Below the pieces are notes generated by a model that saw nothing but the letters and a program-made list of their open reading frames with translations, was not told the origin of the DNA and did no database searches. A stretch of DNA of 45,978 bases from NCBI GenBank assembly GCA_019359435.1, contig JAHHHI010000008.1, forward strand, positions 1-45,978. The letters run 5' to 3'. The DNA is from Kaiparowitsia implicata GSE-PSE-MK54-09C (GTDB taxonomy: Bacteria > Cyanobacteriota > Cyanobacteriia > Elainellales > Elainellaceae). The translations under genes were made by a program, and so were the position numbers. Shown one piece after another: positions 17,767-25,706 of the stretch (position 1 is its first letter; every line of letters starts with the position of its first letter).

Positions 17767-18591
17767 TTAAAAAGAAGGAAAGAATATCGAGCGATATCCG
17801 GCGAGCAGGGCATCGCCAAAGAAGAGGGTGAGGATAGCGGCCAGCGCCAAAAAGGGGCCGAAGGGAATCGGCTGTCGGCGGCTGATCAGTCGAAGGGCGA
17901 TCGCCCCGCCCCCCACGGCTGCCCCCAGCGCACAGGCCAGAAAACTCGCGAGCAGCAAGTGTTGCCAACCCAGCCAGGCCCCCAGCATGGCCGCCAGCTT
18001 GGCATCGCCGCCGCCCATGGCCGTTTGCCCCAGCGCTAAAGACCCCGCTAGTGAAACGAGGGTAAACAGCCAAATGCCCACACCCGCGCCCGCAATGCCG
18101 CTCATCAAGGCCGGCGCTAACCCGTCCAAAGTCGAGGGATTCTCCAAGCTGCCAACCACCCCTTGAAACACCAGACCGGCAACCAACCCAGATTGGGTGA
18201 GGCTATTGGGCAGCGTTAGCGTATCGAGGTCGATAAACGACAGCGCGATGAGCCAGCTCACAAACAGGCAGAACCCGATGATGGGAACCCACCCGCTAAA
18301 CCGCAGCGCCACGCCCACAAACAAAAGTCCAGTCGCGCCCTCAATCAAAGGGTAGCGAGGAGAAATCTGAACTTGGCAGTAGCGGCAGCGCCCTCGTAGC
18401 CACAGCCAGCCCAGCACCGGCACGTTGTCGTGGGGTTTGAGCTGAGTTTGGCAGGCCGGACAGTGGGACGGTGGATGTAGGAGCGATCGCCCCGCTGGGA
18501 TACGATAGATCACCACGTTCAGAAAGCTGCCGATGCAGGCTCCCATGATGAAAGCCCAGATGGCTTGTACGGCAGTTATCCATGTATCCAT
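17767..18591 (-). CDS. pilD: prepilin peptidase / N-methyltransferase (type IV pilin processing)
   Basis: A 274-residue polytopic membrane aspartyl protease that cuts the leader of type IV prepilins and methylates the new N-terminus. The N-terminal GSFLNVVIYR is diagnostic. The cytoplasmic zinc loop has two CxxC pairs (Cys44/47 and Cys69/72). The catalytic aspartates are in FIDLDTLTLPN (121-123) and GGGDAKL (196). About eight hydrophobic segments are present. It stands apart from other pilus genes here. MITE copy C lies about 20 bases upstream of the start, so its promoter must lie in or beyond that repeat. Confidence 0.95.
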   Translation of the reverse strand: MDTWITAVQAIWAFIMGACIGSFLNVVIYRIPAGRSLLHPPSHCPACQTQLKPHDNVPVLGWLWLRGRCRYCQVQISPRYPLIEGATGLLFVGVALRFSGWVPIIGFCLFVSWLIALSFIDLDTLTLPNSLTQSGLVAGLVFQGVVGSLENPSTLDGLAPALMSGIAGAGVGIWLFTLVSLAGSLALGQTAMGGGDAKLAAMLGAWLGWQHLLLASFLACALGAAVGGGAIALRLISRRQPIPFGPFLALAAILTLFFGDALLAGYRSIFFPSF

Positions 18592-18609
18592 AGGGGAGGT
18601 TCGCTGAAA

Positions 18610-18740
18610 CTAGGGGCTGTCATCAATTAATCGCGTATGGTCCAAGAATCAAAGGTTACAGCCCCTAGCCTGTTGTTTGGGGCGGGCGCGGCAGGGCTTG
18701 TCCCACAAGGGTTTTGGTTGTAATTGATGACGCGCCCTAG
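18610..18740 (+). mobile_element. MITE family 1, copy C (131 bp)
   Basis: CTAG ends at 18610-18613 and 18737-18740, with the same terminal repeats and internal plan as copies A, B and D. Its interior differs most from the others (for example GTCCCACAAGGG replaces the usual centre). It separates the prepilin peptidase start from the kinase pseudogene, with about 20 and 12 bases on either side. Confidence 0.88.
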
Positions 18741-18751
18741 GCCACATCAAG

Positions 18752-19461
18752 CTACATCAGGCTGCAGGTGGAGCGGGATCGTCAGGGTAAAGGTGGTGAG
18801 GTGCAGATCGCTGTGGAGACGATGGTGCCGCCGATCTGAGCGGTTAGCTTTTTCACCAGCGCTAGCCCTATCCCTGTCCCGCCGTGCTTCCAGGGGTCAT
18901 GGTTGGGAATGCGGTAAAACGTTTCGAAGATGCGATCGCACTCCACAGCTGGAATATGAGAGCCTGTGTTGCTGACGGTGACGGTGACGTGGTGGGGGGT
19001 AGCGGTGGCGGCGATCGCCACAGTTTCGTGAGCGGGGGTGTATTTGCAGGCATTGGTCAGCAGCTCTGTCAGAATTCGTTCTAAATACGATAAATCCGTG
19101 GTGCAAGCGGGGATGCTGAGAGGCACCGTCACCAGCAGGGTTTGCTGGCGGCTCTGCATGCGATCGACAAACGCATCGGCGATCGCTGGAATCCAGTCTT
19201 GCAGGTGCACCGCGCTGAGCATCAGCGGTTCCACTGCGGCATCAAGCCGCGACAGGGTGAGCATATCATCGATCAGATCAATGTCGCGCTGGCACTCGTC
19301 GCGCAAAATTCGCACATAGCGCTGAGCGTTTTGGCGCTTGGGCGCATCCTCTGGCAAGGAAGTAAGTTGCTCGTCAACGCCTGCACCACTGGTTGAAGGA
19401 GTTGGGTTTCATCCAAACTATCGTGCAATTGATGGGTGAGCGATGCCCGCCCTACCTCCAT
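18752..19461 (-). pseudogene. histidine kinase, decayed paralogue of the 12539 gene
   Basis: The main reading frame (19357 to 18782) keeps the part after the phospho-histidine (DIDLIDDMLTLSRLD), the N box (ELLTNACKYTP) and the G box (HGGTGIGLALVKKL). It parallels the kinase at 12539-14797 (DPWKHGGTG against DPWQHGGTG). Upstream, another frame carries LTHQLHDSLDETQLLQPVVQAL, matching the start of the second GAF region there. The two pieces join directly near 19370. The rest of the GAF domain and the H box are thus deleted and the frame is lost. A further frameshift near 18790-18810 cuts off the tail, which would read TLTIPLHLQPDVA in frame and stop at 18752. It cannot make an active kinase. 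Confidence 0.85.
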
Positions 19462-19709
19462 TGCCCAAATGTTGCCGTCCCCAACGTTGAGCCTGTAGAT
19501 TTGGTTTTAGAACTTAACTGATGCTAATGGTTGAAGTCATAGTGTTCCCACTATATTCCAAGCAATGCTCAAACTTAAAGTGTTTGCCCAGCCTGCCCAG
19601 AGGATTGCCTTGGGACAATGAGAGGGCTATTCATGGGTAAAGGCGGCTCAGCTTCGCGCTTAAGTTCGCTGGAGCCTCAGCAGACAATCTATAGGGCCTA
19701 GCACTAGGC

Positions 19710-20864
19710 TCAAGCCACGAGCGGCTGGCAGATTTCTGCCGCAAGCGCCTGTTCTAGCGCTTGAGTTTCTTGAATCGCGTGCATCATCACCGCTTGGGGA
19801 TCAAGCCCTTGCTGCATCAGCGCTAGCCAGCGTTGGGCTTCGTTCCCCTCGCGCAGAATTTTGTGAATGGGCTGTAAAAAACAGCCAAACCCAGCCTGTT
19901 TGACGGTCGGAGCCACCTCCTGCAGCAGGGCTTGAATCCAGTCGCGGGCACGGATGGGGCGACCGGTGGCCCAATGGCGCAGCTCGGCGTCTAGGCTGTG
20001 GTGAGCGGCGGCGGTTTCATTGGCATTGGCGATCGCCACTAAATCTTCTGCACGAGTGGCGGCGGGCAATTGGCTTTGTTCTAACGGATCAAGGCTGGGA
20101 TCTTGAATCACCTGAAGCATGCGCGCTTCTAACAGGGCGGCGATCGCCAGCAGCGCAATCGGGTCTGTCACCAGATCGCAAATTCGCATTTCTAGACGGT
20201 TCAAGGTATAGGGACGGCGATCGCCATTGGGCCGCACCGAACTCCACAGGTGCCGCACATTTTGCATCGTGCCCTGCTTAAGCTGCTCCGCCGTCCAATC
20301 AATATAGTGGGCATGGCTAGTAAACAGCGGCACCTGCGCCGGGGTTTTGGGAAACAGGCTCCATCGGGTGGAGTGGCTGCCCGTAGCCTGACCGTCTAGG
20401 AAAGGAGAAGCCGCACTCAGCGCCAGATACAGTGGGGCTTCCATCCGCACCAGCCGACAGGCGCGCATCAGCGTATCGGCATCAGCAATGCCAATATTAA
20501 TGTGGATGCTGGCGGTGACGACCGTCGTGCCGTAGGTCTGTTCAATGTAGGTGTGATAGGGGTTCTGCGGGTCAGAGCGGTAGAAGCGATCGCCCCCACC
20601 CAGCGCCAGCGTACTGCCGGGAATCAGCGTATAGCTGCCCAACTGCTGAAGGTACTGCCGCAGCAGCGTTCGAGGTCGCAACAGCTCACACAGCAACCGC
20701 TCATAGCGGTACAGCGGCGGTGTGGTGTATTCCACATTGCGCGTGTCAGGCTCGCGGACAAAGCCATCCAAATTCGCCACGATCTGGTCAGAAAACCCCA
20801 CAATGTCACCCTGGGGCGTGCCTGTGAATATCTCAACCTCAAACCCTTTCGACAGCATCCCCAT
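19710..20864 (-). CDS. gshA: glutamate-cysteine ligase, cyanobacterial type
   Basis: A 384-residue cytoplasmic enzyme that joins glutamate and cysteine, the first step of glutathione synthesis. The sequence starts MGMLSKGFEVEIFTGTPQGD and contains SIHINIGI, PLYLALSAASPF, NRLEMRICD and NETAAAHH. These match the cyanobacterial glutamate-cysteine ligase family (Slr0990-like, TIGR02048), which is distinct from the E. coli GshA. Length is normal and no lesion is seen. No gshB lies nearby. It is a single gene, with the broken kinase downstream. Confidence 0.93.
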   Translation of the reverse strand: MGMLSKGFEVEIFTGTPQGDIVGFSDQIVANLDGFVREPDTRNVEYTTPPLYRYERLLCELLRPRTLLRQYLQQLGSYTLIPGSTLALGGGDRFYRSDPQNPYHTYIEQTYGTTVVTASIHINIGIADADTLMRACRLVRMEAPLYLALSAASPFLDGQATGSHSTRWSLFPKTPAQVPLFTSHAHYIDWTAEQLKQGTMQNVRHLWSSVRPNGDRRPYTLNRLEMRICDLVTDPIALLAIAALLEARMLQVIQDPSLDPLEQSQLPAATRAEDLVAIANANETAAAHHSLDAELRHWATGRPIRARDWIQALLQEVAPTVKQAGFGCFLQPIHKILREGNEAQRWLALMQQGLDPQAVMMHAIQETQALEQALAAEICQPLVA

Positions 20865-21165
20865 AGTCTTCGATATCCTCTAGCCTGGATTAATCACACG
20901 ACCGACAGCATCCTAGCAAATTCCGCTATATCCCCTTAGTTTAAGCCATATAGCGGCATGCATCGCTTGCCCCGAGCGGGTTTCCAAACCTAATGCCGCG
21001 CCCGCCCAGTGCTGCCGCCACCCCGCTTGCGAGGAGACGGTTCGCGTAACTCGGCAACTTCTAACAGGTAGCTTCTAATCGCTTCTAACGCGGGATTTTT
21101 AGGATGCAGCTATGCTTGTCGCTGAATGTCGCTGGATGTAATGAGAACGCTGCGGTAGAAAGGCG
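20865..21165. other. intergenic region upstream of gshA
   Basis: About 300 bases. It must hold the gshA promoter. No ORF or clear RNA element was seen. Confidence 0.4.
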
Positions 21166-22029
21166 TTAGTTATCATCGCTCGCGGTTTCGGCTTGCTGAA
21201 GCGCTGCACGGCTATTCTGCGCATACTGAATCCGACGATCTTGAGCAGTGGGATAGCGACCATCACTCTCTGCGACCTGCGCCATTAAATCAGAGGCCCG
21301 TTGCCAACGCCCGGCGATTTCTAGCCATTCGGCAACGGTGACAGCAGTCTGACCCTCTTGCGCGGCCTGCTCTGCGAGGCGCACCGCTTGCACAAAGGGG
21401 TCGGGCTGGTTGGCGGGTGCCGGGGCGGGTGTTTCGGGAGATGGGGGCGACTGACCTAGCTGAGAAATTACATCCAGCCCTAACCAATTGCTCACCGCCC
21501 AACCCACCAACACCAGCAGCCCCGCCAGGCTAATGCCTCCCACCACAATGCCGCGCCAAAATGAGCGATTGTCTCGCTGGTTGGTGCGGGCAGATTTGGG
21601 CACATCGGCGAGGTCATCAAAGTGCGCCAGCTTGCGATCTTCCAGCATGCGCTTAATCGGGTTGGGCTGTGTCAGCTTGATCTCTTGCTGCCACAACAGT
21701 TCTTTATCAGGATTGCGCTTGATTTCATCAAGCCACAGCAGCTGCTGCTCTTTGACAATGCGGCTGTTGATGTTGACTCGGCGGATGTTGCGGGGGGCGA
21801 TCGCCTCTAACATTTGGCGAATGCGTTCTACCAAGGGCTCCTGCTCTAGCAGCTCGGCTCTAGCTGCTTCACAGAGCAGTTGCAGCACTCCGTCATCCAG
21901 CATGGCGCGCGTTCTCACGCCAGAATCTGCTAGCTGCTCATTCAAAATTTGAATGATGGCAGACACACTTCCCTGACGGGCTTGGCGAGAAATGTTGTTG
22001 ATGGTGGGATGAACCATAGCTGAGTTCAT
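21166..22029 (-). CDS. conserved cyanobacterial protein with one TM helix
   Basis: A 287-residue protein from ATG 22029 (MNSAMVHPTINNISRQARQG). A frame extension to 22095 looks non-native. Residues 1-130 form a soluble helical domain (SVSAIIQILNEQLADSGVRT, EAIAPRNIRRVNINSRIV) typical of a family that, from memory, is widespread in cyanobacteria but unnamed. One TM helix spans about 159-181. A Pro-rich linker (about 190-215) precedes a C-terminal helical part rich in Ala and Gln, with TPR-like spacing (VAEWLEIAGRWQRASDLMAQ). The topology suggests a cytoplasmic sensor or assembly domain joined to a lumenal or periplasmic part. Function unknown. Confidence 0.75.
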   Translation of the reverse strand: MNSAMVHPTINNISRQARQGSVSAIIQILNEQLADSGVRTRAMLDDGVLQLLCEAARAELLEQEPLVERIRQMLEAIAPRNIRRVNINSRIVKEQQLLWLDEIKRNPDKELLWQQEIKLTQPNPIKRMLEDRKLAHFDDLADVPKSARTNQRDNRSFWRGIVVGGISLAGLLVLVGWAVSNWLGLDVISQLGQSPPSPETPAPAPANQPDPFVQAVRLAEQAAQEGQTAVTVAEWLEIAGRWQRASDLMAQVAESDGRYPTAQDRRIQYAQNSRAALQQAETASDDN

Positions 22030-22523
22030 AATAGCGGTGGTAGTGACCCCAGAACACAAAACTGGGCAAGAACAATGTTCAATACAAGTTAACAATTTGA
22101 TGCAAGAGAGCCAACCGCACTCAGGCTCAGTCGCTTATCTCTCCCAACAGAAATGACGCAGAGTTTGCTGCACTTTGAAGCATCTGGCTGCGGCTGCACT
22201 GGCAAAATCCTGCGAGTCTGACGAGTTTAAGTGAGCGTTTCAGCCTAGAGGGGTTAGCATTGGTCACGATCTCGGCAAACGAGTCTAGACAATCTAGTTG
22301 ACTACTACGCAGGGTCGGCCCGTTACTCAGGGCACGTGTCCAGTTTTTAGTTGCTCAACCTCTAAACTACGGTTCAATGTGGACGTTTGAAACCACTATA
22401 AAGATATAGCTGGGGAATAATCCAGCAGATTCGTTTGAGGTCTGCGCCACACAACATTTGTCGTATCCATCCTTCAAGAGAGTGCAGGATTTCCTGATAA
22501 CCATTAACCATATCGCATCTCGG
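22030..22523. other. intergenic region, no gene seen
   Basis: About 490 bases lie between the TM-protein start and the histidine phosphatase stop. No ORF with coding features, tRNA or strong stem-loop was found. Confidence 0.4.
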
Positions 22524-23300
22524 TCAGAGTGTTACTTGCCGACTGTTCTGTATCGACTGCAACGATTTAGGATGGTTTTGCAAGTGCTGAGTATCGTTAA
22601 ATCGGCGGATTTGCCAGAGACTGCTGTTCCACTGAGCTGGAGGAGAGTCGTCCCAGCGATCGCGGTCAATCCACAGTTCAAAGCGGGCGGTATTGTCGGT
22701 GGGAAACTGCCAGGTGCGATCGCACCCCAAGAGTGAGGCAATCAGGTGTTGCAGAATCCAGCCATGGGTGACGATCAGAAGGCGATCGCCGTTCTGGTGC
22801 TGATTGAGTAATGTAGCGATGCAGCGTTGAGCGCGCGATCGCCCCTGTTCTAGGGTCTCTGCATTTGGAATGGGGATCCAATCGATTGAAGTTTCTAATT
22901 GTGCAGTGAGCGCTGGGTAGCGAGCTTTTGCTTCTACCCAAGTGAGGCCCTGCAACACGCCATTCTGATGTTCAGCTAAGTCGTCCATCAACGTAATTGG
23001 CAACGGCGATGGGGATACGGATGCACCTGGAATCGCTGATTGAGCGATTCCGCTATGGGCGGCCCTATCAAGAGCGCTACCCACGCGAGCCAAAATTTGT
23101 GCGGTTTGGACTGCGCGGAGTAGAGGACTGGCATAACAATGAGAGGGATACCATGATTCCTGCTCTAGTGTTTGGGCTAGCGTTTGAGCTTGCGATCGCC
23201 CCTGTTCTGACAAATCAAACTCGCCCCATCCCTGCATCCGCCGCTGCACATTTCCTACAGATTCTGCATGACGCACAAACAGAAATTTCAGCACATTCAT
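22524..23300 (-). CDS. histidine phosphatase family protein
   Basis: A 258-residue branch-1 histidine acid phosphatase (phosphoglycerate mutase-like). The catalytic RHAES has nucleophile His11. Other catalytic residues are Arg62 in ASPLLRA, the acid Glu110 in LAEHQNG and the second histidine His179 in VTHGW. The start at 23300 (MNVLKFLFVRHAE) is used because the family begins there. An upstream in-frame start at 23384 adds 28 residues with no homology. The substrate cannot be told from sequence: sugar phosphates, phosphoserine or alpha-ribazole phosphate are all possible. It is a single gene. Confidence 0.9.
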   Translation of the reverse strand: MNVLKFLFVRHAESVGNVQRRMQGWGEFDLSEQGRSQAQTLAQTLEQESWYPSHCYASPLLRAVQTAQILARVGSALDRAAHSGIAQSAIPGASVSPSPLPITLMDDLAEHQNGVLQGLTWVEAKARYPALTAQLETSIDWIPIPNAETLEQGRSRAQRCIATLLNQHQNGDRLLIVTHGWILQHLIASLLGCDRTWQFPTDNTARFELWIDRDRWDDSPPAQWNSSLWQIRRFNDTQHLQNHPKSLQSIQNSRQVTL

Positions 23301-23773
23301 CGCAGATATCTGCCACTCTCTACAAATTCTAACAGCGCAGTTTTTAGCAATCCATTCGCGTTGATTACCTATTAACGAAAACATAGTTCTTCAATAAAAC
23401 AAGCACACTATATGTGGATAGTTCTTTCGCTAATTAATCCAAGGTCAACACTAGAGCCACTGATGAATCCTTATAAGTTCCTTATGATTTGCCGTTAAGC
23501 CTTAGCCGTCGTCCATTGCCCTGATTTTCAAATGAATGGGACAAGGGTTTGCTCTTTAGTTGGCTACCCACAGCTAGACCTCCAAAAAACACAGAGACTT
23601 CGCCTCGGCTCAGGTTTATCAGGGGATTCCTTCTCTATTAAATCTCCATTGCGAGATGACCTTTTTCCCTTCATCACCGCAGGACAGCAAGATATCTTAA
23701 CAGTAAAATCGGAGCTGAACTCAAAATAAATTCTTAAAAGGTATTTTCATTTTTTGCAACTCGTAGCATAATT

Positions 23774-23801
23774 TTGACAAAGCCGTTAGCTTTGCTATTC
23801 T
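23774..23801 (+). promoter_or_regulatory. sigma70-type promoter for the SH3 protein gene
   Basis: TTGACA at 23774-23779, a 16-base spacer, and TATTCT at 23796-23801. Transcription would start near 23808, giving a leader of about 280 bases before the ATG at 24091. Confidence 0.6.
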
Positions 23802-23899
23802 TAGTGAATGTCAGTGTTGATTCGATGAATTACTTAGTAGTTTGAAGCGCAATCGTTGCAATCTGCTCCGTTATTCCTAAATATGCACTGAGCTAATCT

Positions 23900-24008
23900 C
23901 TAGGTTTCGAAATACTTCAAAACCTAGTAGGTCAGTACCACCGGGTTTGCGTTGTGGTGTTGGTTTAGGTACTTAATCTTCCTAATCTTCACCACTAAAG
24001 TAGTGCCA
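23900..24008 (+). promoter_or_regulatory. structured 5' leader, class unknown
   Basis: Three helices can be drawn. CTAGGTTT (23900-23907) pairs with AAACCTAG (23920-23927). AGTACC (23934-23939) pairs with GGTACT (23968-23973), and an inner ACCAC/GTGGT stem sits within it. CACTA pairs with TAGTG near 23990-24004. The series lies between the promoter and the SH3 gene. It does not match any riboswitch consensus I know. Confidence 0.45.
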
Positions 24009-24090
24009 TGTCTCTTACTGTCCGAATTTCACAGCATCAACTCTCAAAACAACTGTACAAAAAACTCCTACAAAGCGAGTGAGGAGCCCT

Positions 24091-25158
24091 ATGGAAACAC
24101 TAGCATTTACACATATTGCGGTTGACTACGAAGACCCCAATTCTGCCCCTAAACTGCAACTTAATCTGGAAATTCCCAGCTCTGCTTGGTTAGGGGTTTT
24201 GTCTACGGCGGCTGTAGTCGGCACGCTGACTACGGCCACGCCTGAGGCACAGGCTGTGGTTGGGTTTAACGATGTTTGCCCAGCGGTGGGTAGCGTTCAG
24301 AGTGCTCTCGTTAATCAAGGCTATGCAGTCAGCGTCGACGACGTCTTTGGGCCATCCACCGAAGCTGCAGTGATTAACTTCCAGAGAGCCGCGGGTTTGT
24401 TTGCAGACGGTGTCGTAGGGCCAGCAACTGCTGGCGCTATGAATTTGGCTGACCCAGCCGATACCCAAAGCCCCTATGCCATTGGCCAAGGATGCGGCGG
24501 CGGCGGCGGTGGCGGTGGCGGTGGCAATTATTTTGTCTCCACCAACGGAAGCGACCTGCTGGTTCGCTCGGGCCCCGGTGCTGGGTTTGCCGTGATCGAT
24601 TTCATCTCCAACGGTTCATCCCTCTCTGTTGTGGAATTTAGCGGCGGCTGGGCATTGCTATCTGGCGGCGGCTGGGTCTCTGGAGATTGGATCTCCGCTG
24701 GTGGCGGTGGCGGTGGCGGTGGCGTAGGTGGCGGCGGTGGCGGCGGCCCAGATTTCGCCACGGTTTCCACCAATGGCAGTGAGTTGGCGGTGCGCAGTGG
24801 CCCTGGTGTGGGCTTCCCGGCTATCGACTTTTTGCCCAATGGCACCACCGTAGGGATCACAGGTTCTCAAGCTGGCTGGTATAGCATTGCTGGCGGCGGC
24901 TGGATCTCGATGGACTGGACGGTTGAAGGTGGCTTTGGCGGTGGCGGCGGTGGCGGTGGTGCCATCGGTAATGCCTTAGTCAGCACAGGTGGTTCTCCTC
25001 TTAATGTCCGGTCTGGTCCGGGTGTGGGCTTCCCAATTACTGGGGATATTGCCTCTGGAGAGCGCATTGAAATCGTCGAAACGGCTGGCGGTTGGGGACG
25101 ATTGTCTCCCTTTACGTCCAACGGCGGCTGGGTATCACTGGACTGGGTGATTTTCTAG
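24091..25158 (+). CDS. secreted peptidoglycan-binding protein with three SH3 modules and poly-Gly linkers
   Basis: A 355-residue envelope protein. A hydrophobic segment (about 30-54, ending PEAQA) looks like a late signal sequence behind a 30-residue head. A PG_binding_1 domain follows (about 64-119, with VFGPSTEAAVINFQ and ADGVVGPAT). Three bacterial SH3 modules come next (146-202, 223-277, 295-354), each with VRSGPGxGF and a closing GGWxSxDW. They are joined by glycine runs (135-145, 204-219, 281-290). The start at 24091 is chosen over 24079 because GTGAGGAG precedes it. It probably sits in the cell wall as a structural or anchoring protein; no catalytic domain is seen. It has its own promoter and terminator. 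Confidence 0.85.
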   Translation: METLAFTHIAVDYEDPNSAPKLQLNLEIPSSAWLGVLSTAAVVGTLTTATPEAQAVVGFNDVCPAVGSVQSALVNQGYAVSVDDVFGPSTEAAVINFQRAAGLFADGVVGPATAGAMNLADPADTQSPYAIGQGCGGGGGGGGGGNYFVSTNGSDLLVRSGPGAGFAVIDFISNGSSLSVVEFSGGWALLSGGGWVSGDWISAGGGGGGGGVGGGGGGGPDFATVSTNGSELAVRSGPGVGFPAIDFLPNGTTVGITGSQAGWYSIAGGGWISMDWTVEGGFGGGGGGGGAIGNALVSTGGSPLNVRSGPGVGFPITGDIASGERIEIVETAGGWGRLSPFTSNGGWVSLDWVIF

Positions 25159-25301
25159 ACGCTGGCATTTCCCACAAGGGTAACCGGCTGGGTTAGGCCC
25201 GTTTGGTTTGATGGCTCATGCTATTGGCAGGTTCCATAAAACTAGACTGTGACGACGTCATTGGACTTACGTCACTCGGCTAACCTCAATAATGGTTCTT
25301 A

Positions 25302-25351
25302 AAAACTGCGCCAAGGGGTTGATGCTTGCATCAGCCCCTTGGCGCAGTTTT
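25302..25351 (+). terminator. strong intrinsic terminator behind the SH3 protein gene
   Basis: A 21-bp stem (ACTGCGCCAAGGGGTTGATGC on the left, one G-U pair) with a 2-base tip, flanked by A and T runs. It lies about 145 bases past the stop codon. The flanking runs make it usable in both directions. Confidence 0.88.
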
Positions 25352-25382
25352 GTCTCATTCTTCTGTTCTACTCTATAGATCT

Positions 25383-25477
25383 AACCTGAGTTTGGGATAA
25401 GCTCAAACCCTCAATGTGCCGTGCGCGATGCGCACAGCACATTGAGGGTTGTGTGCCCCACAACCCGAACTGACGTT
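25383..25477 (-). mobile_element. MITE family 2, short copy (95 bp)
   Basis: The ends read AACCTGAGTTTGGGATAAGC and, inverted, AACGTCAGTTCGGGTTGTGG, as in the copy at 44609-44730. The interior holds a 17-bp stem (CTCAATGTGCCGTGCGC, one mismatch). TAGATCTA lies at both junctions (25376-25383 and 25477-25484) as a likely target duplication, although that octamer is itself a palindrome. There is no ORF. It lacks the second large hairpin of the 44609 copy. Confidence 0.8.
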
Positions 25478-25706
25478 AGATCTAGCGCTTAAGGCGCTGT
25501 GCCAGTTGTTTGGATGGAGTGTTTGTGCTGCGTCTTTAAAGAGCCAGGACTGACGCATGACGTGTAGCGGCCGGAGAATGTTGGATAGTTGCGCAGTGCG
25601 ATCGCCGCTCATATCCGCGACACCATCCATAGCCTCAGCTTTGGTCTTGGGCCTCAGCACACGGTGAATCAATCCCAACAGCAATGCCTGCTGTCCGCAA
25701 AGCGCA

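Larger units (their letters stand above)
23301..24090. other. intergenic region with promoter and leader of the SH3 protein gene
   Basis: About 790 bases. A near-consensus promoter (23774-23801) and a set of stem-loops (23900-24008) lie ahead of the SH3 gene. The left half (23301-23760) shows no supported gene. A 65-codon plus-strand frame at 23532-23729 has no ribosome site or family features. Confidence 0.5.

Noticed and set aside
23880-24010. Possible ydaO (c-di-AMP) riboswitch before the SH3 gene
   Set aside because: The conserved GGGGAA and GGGT-type core segments of that class are absent. Only generic stems remain, so it is reported as a structured leader of unknown class.
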